This document shows, piece by piece, positions 1-5,623 of a DNA stretch of 13,861 nt (positions are counted from its first letter, which is position 1; each line of letters starts with the position of its first letter). Source of the DNA: an uncultured Streptomyces sp. (lineage in GTDB: Bacteria; Actinomycetota; Actinomycetes; Streptomycetales; Streptomycetaceae); assembly GCA_946480485.1 (NCBI GenBank), contig CAMLJW010000092.1:1-13861 (forward strand), in the 5' to 3' direction. The translations under genes and the position numbers were made by a program. Under the pieces are notes generated by a model, which saw nothing but the letters and a program-made list of their open reading frames with translations, was not told the origin of the DNA and did no database searches.

Positions 1-65
1 TACGGCCAACCACGCCCGCGGCAGCTCGAAGAGCATTTACGGGACAACCCTTAGGAGGGGACGCG

Positions 66-671
66 GTGCGGCTGAGGCAACGGCACGGCGCACGGGTCAC
101 CGGTGTAGACGCGTCGCCGGACATGATCGCTTTGTGTCGGGAACGCTCCGCAGTCAGCGGCGAGGACGACGTGGAATTCGTGCTAAGCGACGTTGCGACC
201 TGCGCACCGCTGCAGCAGCCTGAGCACTTCGATGTTGTGTGGTCGCGCGACTGCGGAGCGTTCTTGCCGTTTGATCGCAAACAGCAGGTGTGGGCAGCCA
301 CCGCCGACTGCCTGGCTCCTGGGGGGAGACTGCTGGTCACTGACTACTGCCTGGGCCCCGGCACCGCACGAGCGGCCCTGCTGGAACAGATGCTGTCCTG
401 GGGGCAGCACATGGTGGCCCCCGACTACTATGCCGAGATGCTGGCTGCGGTGGGCTATACCGAAGTGGAAGTCATCGACCGGACCGACCTGCTGCTGACC
501 AGCATGCACTTAGGCGTGGCAAGACTGCGCGAGCGCCAGTCGGAGTTCACCGCAGCCTTCGGATCGGACGCCTACGACGCCATCCTGGCCCGCTGGGAAC
601 GCAAGATCGGGTATTGCGACGACACGGACCTGGTCTGGACGGTGGTCACCGCTACCCGGCCGCCGCAATGA
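66..671 (+). CDS. SAM-dependent methyltransferase, phosphoethanolamine methyltransferase-like, N-terminally incomplete
   Basis: This is a class I methyltransferase fold. The acidic ribose-binding loop is VTGVDASPDM (about residues 11-20), followed by FDVVWSRD, then APGGRLLVTDYC after strand 5. The C-terminal part (DYYAEMLAAVGY, then IDRTDLL) follows the phosphoethanolamine/phosphodimethylethanolamine N-methyltransferase family, so a small amine is the likely substrate, but specificity cannot be read here. The usual first motif (DxGCGxGG) is not complete. From the GTG at 66, which has AGGAGGGG upstream, the protein starts after it. The same frame stays open to the left window edge and reads GQPLGGDAV just upstream, which resembles a damaged end of that motif. 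The gene may therefore start outside the window or be 5'-truncated and inactive. The stop overlaps the next start (ATGA), implying a two-gene operon. Confidence 0.72.
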   Translation: MRLRQRHGARVTGVDASPDMIALCRERSAVSGEDDVEFVLSDVATCAPLQQPEHFDVVWSRDCGAFLPFDRKQQVWAATADCLAPGGRLLVTDYCLGPGTARAALLEQMLSWGQHMVAPDYYAEMLAAVGYTEVEVIDRTDLLLTSMHLGVARLRERQSEFTAAFGSDAYDAILARWERKIGYCDDTDLVWTVVTATRPPQ

Positions 672-1762
672 GACAGCCCTTCGACGTCGCGGTCCTGGGT
701 GGTGGCATCGCCGGGACGATGGCCGCCCTGCACACGGCCTCGCTGGGCCTACGCACCCTGTGTGTGGACGCTTCAGCGTTGGTGCGGCCATCGCGGGGAT
801 ACGCGCGGGTGTTCCGGATCCTGGGCGACGGTTCCGAATCCGCTGTCTTGGCCGACCGGGCGCTGACCCGCATCGCCGAGATGGAACGCACCTTGGGGCG
901 CACACTGTTCCTGCGCACCGGGACGGTCTTCATCGGGCCCTCGCAGGCGCTGGCGTCGGTGCGCCGGCAAGCGGATTCACCGACCGCCGACGCCGAATTC
1001 CTGCAGCATCGCGACCTGACCAAGCTCTACCCCCACCTGCGCCTGGACCCCCAGTGCGAGGGAGTACGCGACAACCGCGGTGGCATCCTGCTAGCGGATG
1101 CGACCCTGGCTGCCGTGCAGGAACTCGCGCAACTGCGCGGGGCGCTGATTCTGCATAGCCGCTGTCGGGGCATCGATCGTGGCAGGCACACCATCGGAAT
1201 CCGTACAGACAACGGGATTCACCACGCCGCCAAGGTGATCGTCGCGCTGGGGGCCTGGACGACGGACTTCCTGCACCGTGAAGGCCTTGCGCTGCCGTGC
1301 GCTGTCACGACCGTGCGGTCGTTAGTCGGTATGTACCGGCTACACGGAGCATGCAGGCCCAACGAGCATCCACCGTTCGTGTACTACCGAGGTTCCGAGA
1401 CAGTATGGGGTGTCGCCGACGTCGGCGGGGCCTGGAAGCTCGGTGTCAGCGGCCCCCACCCGACCCGCACCGCTGGCCTCGACCCCGACGAGGCGATGCA
1501 CGCTGCCCCTGACCGCCACGCGGTGGCGGCGTTTGATCGCACGGTCAGTGCCGCCGTCGTCATCGAGGACATCGCCCCGCGATGGCAGTGGTGTTTCGAC
1601 GGTTACACCGACGACAAAACCTTCGTCACGGGCGCGCACCCCGCCGACGGCAGAATCCACCTACTGACCGGGCTCTCCGGGCGGGGATTCAAGATGGCCC
1701 CGGCATTGGGCGACGCTGTTGCCAACGCGCTGGCGGTCGATGTCAGTGCACCTTACCGGTGA
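668..1762 (+). CDS. FAD-dependent amine oxidoreductase, sarcosine oxidase-like (DAO family)
   Basis: This 364-aa protein is the usual length for monomeric sarcosine oxidase or N-methyltryptophan oxidase relatives. It opens with a dinucleotide-binding motif GGGIAG (residues 11-16). The stretch ARVFRILGD matches the flavin-contacting arginine segment of the family. Lys257 in AWKLG lines up with the oxygen-activating Lys of monomeric sarcosine oxidase. Cys309 in WQWCFDGYTDD lines up by spacing with the cysteine that binds FAD covalently there. The C-terminal LTGLSGRGFKMAP is the family's glycine-rich FAD segment. It therefore probably oxidises a secondary or N-methyl amine to imine plus hydrogen peroxide. 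The start at 668 is chosen because it overlaps the upstream stop as ATGA. Paired with a methyltransferase, it suggests N-methyl amine metabolism or a tailoring step, which is inference. It appears intact. Confidence 0.85.
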   Translation: MRQPFDVAVLGGGIAGTMAALHTASLGLRTLCVDASALVRPSRGYARVFRILGDGSESAVLADRALTRIAEMERTLGRTLFLRTGTVFIGPSQALASVRRQADSPTADAEFLQHRDLTKLYPHLRLDPQCEGVRDNRGGILLADATLAAVQELAQLRGALILHSRCRGIDRGRHTIGIRTDNGIHHAAKVIVALGAWTTDFLHREGLALPCAVTTVRSLVGMYRLHGACRPNEHPPFVYYRGSETVWGVADVGGAWKLGVSGPHPTRTAGLDPDEAMHAAPDRHAVAAFDRTVSAAVVIEDIAPRWQWCFDGYTDDKTFVTGAHPADGRIHLLTGLSGRGFKMAPALGDAVANALAVDVSAPYR

Positions 1763-1974
1763 GTGAGCGTACAGGGTGGGATCGTCAGCTGGTGGTCGAG
1801 GCCGACGGCGTATCAAGGAGCAGGGTCTGCCTGGCGCCATGGCAGCAAGCGAGCTTGGCCGCAGCTGACCGGGCTGTGGGGCAGACCGCTTGGCGGCCTC
1901 GAAACAGGCTGGCCACGCGATCGCGTTCCTCCCCGGATCCGCCGGGAACAGGGGACATCAGGTGCTGGGACCGA
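1763..1974. other. gene-free stretch between convergent units
   Basis: No convincing gene is seen. A short open frame on the + strand and an extension of the livM-like frame on the minus strand cross it, but neither has recognisable domains. It contains a perfect 12-bp palindrome, ACGCGATCGCGT, at 1915-1926. It separates the rightward oxidase gene from the leftward permease remnant. Confidence 0.5.
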
Positions 1975-2085
1975 TCCCGTTATCTTCTCGCGGGTGTTCT
2001 GTGTGAGCGTGAGGATGCCGGAGCTCGGGGGGTGCGACGGCGCCGCGATCGGCGGGCTGGCCGTCTGCTGGGATTGCGAGGTAAT
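1975..2085 (-). pseudogene. possible 5' remnant of a livM-type permease gene
   Basis: Just beyond the livH remnant, a minus-strand frame begins ITSQSQQTASPPIAAP at 2085. A GGGGAGGAAGG sequence lies directly upstream of it. This is the position where livM normally starts. The codon at the expected start is ATT, inside ATTA. One base change at 2083 would restore ATGA, which would be a livM start overlapping a livH stop after GRKA. The frame keeps a Ser/Pro-rich N-terminal look for about 37 codons and then loses any likeness to a permease. No membrane segment is present. The assignment rests on position and the single-base argument, so it is tentative. Confidence 0.3.
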
Positions 2086-2851
2086 GCCTTCCTCCCCACG
2101 GTAGTGGTGAGCAGGCCGGATGGCTTCAGGACCAGGACGAGCAGCAGCGCGCCGAAGACGGTCTGGTAGTAGCTGGCGGAGATGTAGGTGGCGCCGATGC
2201 TCTCCACGATGCCGAGCGCGATGCCGCCCACGATGGCGCCCCAGACGCGGCCGAGGCCGCCGAGCACGACACGAACGCGCTGAGGATGACCTGGTCGGCC
2301 ATGTACGGGCTGACCCCGTTGGTCGGCGCATACGCCAGGGCCGCAACTCCTGCCAGTACACCGGAGATGAAGAAGGCCACAGTGTACTGGCGCTGCAGCG
2401 GGATGCCCAGGATCAGCCGCCTCACGGTCCTGCGACACGGCCCTGATCGTGCGGCCGATCGAGGTGCGGGCGAGCAGCACGCTCAGGGCCGCGATCGCCA
2501 CCAGCACCGCGACGATGACGGCCAGGTTCACGCCCGAGAGCGTGATGCGGTCACCGAGGTGCACGACCGACTGCGCATACGGCGGGCTGATCGACTTACT
2601 GCGTTCGCCGAACAACTGCAGCATCGAGCTGTCGAGGATGAGCCGGAGACCGAGTGCCACGGCGGGCGCGGCAAGCGGCTGGCTGCGCACGAACCGGTAG
2701 GCGAAAACGTCGGTCAGCGCGGAGACGGTGCTGGCGATGAGGATGGCGCAGATCACCGCCACCCAGAACGGCCATCCGGCCTGCTGGTTCATGGCGTAGA
2801 TCGCATACGCGGCGACGGTCACGACGCCGGCGTGGGCGAAGTTGGGCATCC
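2082..2851 (-). pseudogene. livH-like branched-chain amino-acid ABC transporter permease, frameshifted and 5'-truncated
   Basis: In three frame segments this reads as a LivH-type inner-membrane permease. The first starts at MPNFAHAGVVTVAAYA and runs through SIGRTIRAVSQDREA (to about 2420). The second continues RLILGIPLQRQYTVAFFISGVLAG to ILSAFV (to about 2270). The third returns to the first frame with VVLGGLGRVWGAIVGG and ends near LVLKPSGLLTTTVGRKA. The segments join into one family-like protein with several hydrophobic helices, so there are two indels of opposite effect at about 2420 and 2270. The first transmembrane helix, which should precede PNFAHAG, is missing, and an in-frame TGA lies two codons before MPNF. 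The gene is broken and probably non-functional. The loss of its 5' end near 2851 marks a DNA junction. Confidence 0.8.
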
Positions 2852-2900
2852 ATCACGCCATAGCGGCGGGCTTGTCTGTCCGCCGGGCACCTTGGTAACC

Positions 2901-2955
2901 CTTCAACTTGTTGCGAAGTTACGTGGACTGCTGGTAGCTTCGTAACAAGTTAAAG
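2901..2955. promoter_or_regulatory. long imperfect inverted repeat, probable operator
   Basis: Two 21-bp arms, 2901-2921 and 2935-2955, are inverted copies matching at 18 of 21 positions around a 13-bp centre. The core of the left arm is AACTTGTTGCGAAG, and of the right arm, read on the minus strand, AACTTGTTACGAAG. The repeat ends 17 bp before the GTG at 2973, which begins the operon of the 113-aa, Tap-like and Tpg-like genes. The A/T-rich arms stand out from the surrounding G+C-rich DNA. Autoregulation by the helix-turn-helix protein encoded at 3328 is a natural guess. A terminal binding site of the mobile element is the alternative. Confidence 0.6.
2911..2940 (+). promoter_or_regulatory. 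candidate promoter of the second telomere-like operon
   Basis: TTGCGA at 2911-2916 and TAGCTT at 2935-2940 are separated by 18 bp and resemble -35 and -10 boxes of a housekeeping-sigma Streptomyces promoter. Both hexamers fall inside the arms of the inverted repeat, so a bound repressor would block RNA polymerase. Transcription would start about 25 bp before the GTG at 2973. Confidence 0.4.
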
Positions 2956-2972
2956 AGTTCTCTGGCGGGAGG

Positions 2973-3314
2973 GTGGACGGGGTGCTGCAGATCCAGCTGG
3001 GTGCCGAGCGGCCCGCTGACCCCGGCGACGGTCTGGGGCGCGCCACGGTCGGATGGCGTCCGGGGATATCGGAGGACGAGGCCTGGCTGGCAGGGCGCGG
3101 CATCTGGAAGTTCAATGCCGACCGGGCTCTGTCCCAGGACGAGGTGCAGATCATCAATACCGACGGCATGGTGCTCGCCGTCGCGAGGATCACCGGGATC
3201 TCCAAGCACGGCGATCGCTACGCTCTCGAGGGTGACCTGCTGCGCGGCGATGCGCGGGTGGGCCGTCCCACTCCGAGCCCGCACCTGTCCCGTAATCCCG
3301 TCACCTACATCTGA
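2973..3314 (+). CDS. hypothetical 113-aa protein, first gene of the Tap/Tpg-like operon
   Basis: GTG start with GGCGGGAGGG immediately upstream. I do not recognise the product with certainty. It has no signal peptide or membrane helix. The layout suggests a small mixed alpha/beta fold: EDEAWLAGRGIWKFNADRA, then alternating strands around VLAVARITGISKHGDRYALEG, then a polar tail ending SRNPVTYI. The pattern of an Arg-Gly-x-Trp segment followed by strands of the type (V/L)AV.RI and an RNPV.Y tail recalls small actinobacterial proteins that may have a PUA/EVE-like fold, but that is a weak impression. It ends 13 bp before the Tap-like start and lies behind the same promoter, so it probably works with, or is regulated together with, the telomere-like pair. 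Confidence 0.65.
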   Translation: MDGVLQIQLGAERPADPGDGLGRATVGWRPGISEDEAWLAGRGIWKFNADRALSQDEVQIINTDGMVLAVARITGISKHGDRYALEGDLLRGDARVGRPTPSPHLSRNPVTYI

Positions 3315-3327
3315 GAGCGGCGGATCG

Positions 3328-4836
3328 ATGAGCGATTTCGACGCGATCGACTCGCTGCTCGCCTCCCTGCCCCCCCAGCCCGCGCTTCCCGAGGCCCAGG
3401 TACGCCGTGACCTGCGCGAGCGGGCCGGCCTGTCGAAGGCCCAGGTGGCCCGGGCGCTCGGGGTGAGCCCGTCCACGGTCACGGGCTGGGAGAGGGGCCG
3501 CGACCCCTCCGGGGAGCTCAGGGCGAAGTACGCCTACCTCTTGGACAGCCTGGCCGCGAAACTCGCACCACCCACCCCACCTCCCGCAAACCAAGCAACT
3601 GCGCCTCAGCCCGCACTGGACGAGAACGCAACGTCCCCGGCACCCGGCGATGGCCTGACCGCAGGCGACGACACCGGCGACGGCGAAGCTCTGGCGGCGC
3701 CCGAGCCGTGTGTCCTGTGCGGGCAGCCCGCCCGTCACCAGGTCGCCGGCTTCCCCCAGCACCTCGATCCTGCTCAGTGCGCCACCCCAGAGCCCCCACC
3801 CGCCCAGCGGCCGCAAGGCCGCGCGACGGAATCCGTACAGACCGCGCCTGCCGGCCGGAGTGTGCGGGCCGTGTCCACCACCGACCCGTCTGGCCCGATC
3901 GCGGGGGCCGTGGCCGAGGCGCTCGCGCATTATGAGGGCGATGTGGAGGCGGCGACGGCAGCGCTGGTCAAGCGGGCGATCCCGGATGCGATGGCTCTGC
4001 TGGACGACTGCCGCAGGGGCGGCCGCTACGCAGTCGTCGCCCACCCGTGGATCCCGGACATCCTGCGCAAGCCCTCCGCCCGCGGTGCCGACCAGATCTG
4101 GGAGGCCCGCCCCAAGTGGACCCGCCCCGAACTGCCCGAAGGCCGACACGAGGTGACGGCCCTGGACATCAACGGCGCCTATCTGAGCGCGCTCAAGACG
4201 CACCTGCCGCTCGGGCAGTTGGAGCACACGGTCGGCAATGTGCACGACCGCCGCCGCGCCGGTGTCCACCTGATCACCCCGCCCGCATGGGAGCACGGCG
4301 CGTACCTGCCCGACCCGATCGGCAACCGCGACGAACCCGGCCCGCTCTGGGTCACCGAACCCACTCTCCGGCTGCTGCTGCGCCTGTCCGGCCCCAAGTA
4401 CGCCCTGTGCGAACCCCCCGAGATCCACGAGTCGTTCACCTCGGGTGCGACGGAGAGCCTGCTGGAGAAGTTCCGCATCATCCTCAAGGATGCCCGGGAC
4501 CGGGCCATCGCCGAGGGGGACGAGGTGATGCTGGAGTACGTGAAGGCGATGTACTCGAAGTTCGTTTCCACGATGGGGGAGTCGAACTACAACCGGGAGC
4601 TGTACCGTCCGGACTGGATGCACCTGATCCGCTCGCAGGCCTTCGCCAACCTCTGGGCCAAAGCCTTTAAGGCGCACGACGCCGGCCTGGCGGTCGTCCG
4701 TGTGATGGGTACCGACGAACTCCACGTCGTCGGCGACTGGCGGCGTGTCTTCCTGGAAGGCCGCCAAGTTTCCGAAGTGAAGGTCAAGGACGTGTACGCC
4801 GTCGGCACCGCACCCACCGACCCGGCTGCCGCCTAA
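3328..4836 (+). CDS. divergent Tap-like telomere-associated protein with N-terminal HTH
   Basis: This 502-aa protein parallels Tap at both ends. It begins MSDFDAIDSLLAS, matching MSELFDRVDALIAS of the Tap at 10929, which fixes the start. An Xre-type helix-turn-helix follows at residues 24-75 (SKAQVARALGVSPSTVTGWE). A Pro/Ala-rich linker carries a possible zinc knuckle (Cys128, Cys131, His145, Cys151). The C-terminal half shares with Tap the segment LDINGAY (Asp280), a basic KAMYSKF segment (residues 406-412), YRPDWMHLIRS and VMGTDELHVV (Asp463). In order and spacing these resemble motifs A, B and C of protein-primed family-B DNA polymerases, with some catalytic residues replaced. Tap binds telomere DNA and recruits the terminal protein; the same role here is inferred, helped by the Tpg-like gene 34 bp downstream. 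It is shorter than Tap (743 aa). Kinship with non-canonical systems such as SCP1 Tac is possible but untested. Confidence 0.7.
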   Translation: MSDFDAIDSLLASLPPQPALPEAQVRRDLRERAGLSKAQVARALGVSPSTVTGWERGRDPSGELRAKYAYLLDSLAAKLAPPTPPPANQATAPQPALDENATSPAPGDGLTAGDDTGDGEALAAPEPCVLCGQPARHQVAGFPQHLDPAQCATPEPPPAQRPQGRATESVQTAPAGRSVRAVSTTDPSGPIAGAVAEALAHYEGDVEAATAALVKRAIPDAMALLDDCRRGGRYAVVAHPWIPDILRKPSARGADQIWEARPKWTRPELPEGRHEVTALDINGAYLSALKTHLPLGQLEHTVGNVHDRRRAGVHLITPPAWEHGAYLPDPIGNRDEPGPLWVTEPTLRLLLRLSGPKYALCEPPEIHESFTSGATESLLEKFRIILKDARDRAIAEGDEVMLEYVKAMYSKFVSTMGESNYNRELYRPDWMHLIRSQAFANLWAKAFKAHDAGLAVVRVMGTDELHVVGDWRRVFLEGRQVSEVKVKDVYAVGTAPTDPAAA

Positions 4837-4870
4837 CACACCGACGAGAACTGACAGGGAAGGCGTTCAC

Positions 4871-5458
4871 GTGCCCGAGCGCACCATCGATTTCGGCAAG
4901 TACGACGCCCAAGGCCTCAAGGGCTACGAGGCTGTCGCCCGTCAGCTCGACGCCCTCGCTGACTTCATCGCTTCTCCCGTCACCACCCGGCGCGGCCTTA
5001 TGGCCCGTCTGCACTACCTCACCCGCACCCCCCACGCCCGTGCTGCCGCCCACGACGGGGGCCTGACCGTCACCGACCGCACCCTGAAGGCATGGCTAGA
5101 AGGCACCCGCAACCCCACCAGACAGAACCTTGCCCGGATCGAAGCCGCCTACCGCGCGGTTCGCCGTCACAACGTCGCCCGCTACCTTCTGGCCCGCCTC
5201 AACCGCACTGGCCGCGGTACCCGCGTCGAGATCCATCCGCTCAATCAGTCCGGCGTGCGTCCTTCCCACCAGCGGGTCGTGGAATTCCGCACTCTCAACG
5301 TCCGCCACTGGGAGGCCATTATCGACGCCTGGTCCACTGGTGACGACCGGGCCCTGGACGACGCCTGGATCGAGCAGATCGTCGACCTCGGCTCGCAGTG
5401 GGGCTGTGAATGTGCGTTGCTGTGGCAGTGGGTTGATCGGCAGTGGGTTCTGGTGTGA
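4871..5458 (+). CDS. divergent Tpg-like terminal protein candidate
   Basis: This 195-aa protein has a GTG start preceded by GGGAAGG seven bases away. No strong identity to Tpg is visible, but the layout matches the Tpg at 13170. A short N-terminal helical region is followed by a helix-turn-helix ending in TDRTLKAWLEGTRNPTRQNL (residues 68-87), against SQRTVERYVKDQIKKPRPDL in Tpg. Then come a basic helix and a strand GTRVEIHPL, against GGIVIDTQ. A Ser-containing loop VRPSHQ lies where Tpg has GSTDED, and a last helical region follows. Ser132 falls opposite Thr114, the residue I recall as the DNA-priming one in Tpg, and could be the nucleotide-linked hydroxyl here. It follows the Tap-like gene as tpg follows tap. 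The Cys/Trp-rich C terminus (CECALLWQWVDRQW) is not Tpg-like. The alternative is a plain DNA-binding regulator. Confidence 0.6.
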   Translation: MPERTIDFGKYDAQGLKGYEAVARQLDALADFIASPVTTRRGLMARLHYLTRTPHARAAAHDGGLTVTDRTLKAWLEGTRNPTRQNLARIEAAYRAVRRHNVARYLLARLNRTGRGTRVEIHPLNQSGVRPSHQRVVEFRTLNVRHWEAIIDAWSTGDDRALDDAWIEQIVDLGSQWGCECALLWQWVDRQWVLV

Positions 5459-5460
5459 TG

Positions 5461-5478
5461 GCTGGTCTGCTGACCAGC
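5461..5478 (+). terminator. hairpin after the Tpg-like gene
   Basis: GCTGGTC and GACCAGC form a perfect 7-bp stem with a 4-base loop, starting two bases after the TGA of the 195-aa gene. There is no T-run, as is common for Streptomyces terminators. It probably ends or attenuates the operon before the transposition genes. Confidence 0.5.
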
Positions 5479-5623
5479 ATGTTCAGTGGTAGGAACTGCT
5501 GGATCTCGGCTGCTGTGGAGTGACTGATTCGCTGTCATGGCAGGCGAGTTCGGCCTAGCACACCGGGTCTGTGGCTGTCATGGAGATGCCTATTCCTGTG
5601 TTCTCGGTCAGGACGGCGGGTGT

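Noticed and set aside
1..54. Possible 3' end of an upstream gene (frame ending in TAG at 52-54)
   Set aside because: Seventeen codons are too few to support a gene; the methyltransferase frame is also open there.
1763..2104. 113-codon open frame on the + strand after the oxidase
   Set aside because: There is no recognisable domain or convincing ribosome site, and it overlaps the livH/livM remnants on the other strand.
2286..2945. 219-codon open frame on the + strand
   Set aside because: It runs antisense to the permease remnant, has charged low-complexity composition, and crosses the operator region.
3001..3327. Upstream extension of the Tap-like reading frame
   Set aside because: It overlaps the 113-aa gene in another frame, and alignment of MSDFDAIDSLLAS with the Tap N terminus fixes the start at 3328.
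3301..4839. 512-codon open frame on the minus strand
   Set aside because: It lies opposite the Tap-like gene, with no domain and low-complexity composition; the + frame aligns with Tap.
5531..5583. Direct repeat GCTGTCATGG at 5531-5540 and 5574-5583
   Set aside because: It is only 10 bp, in two copies, and could be chance in this intergenic stretch; no link to a function.
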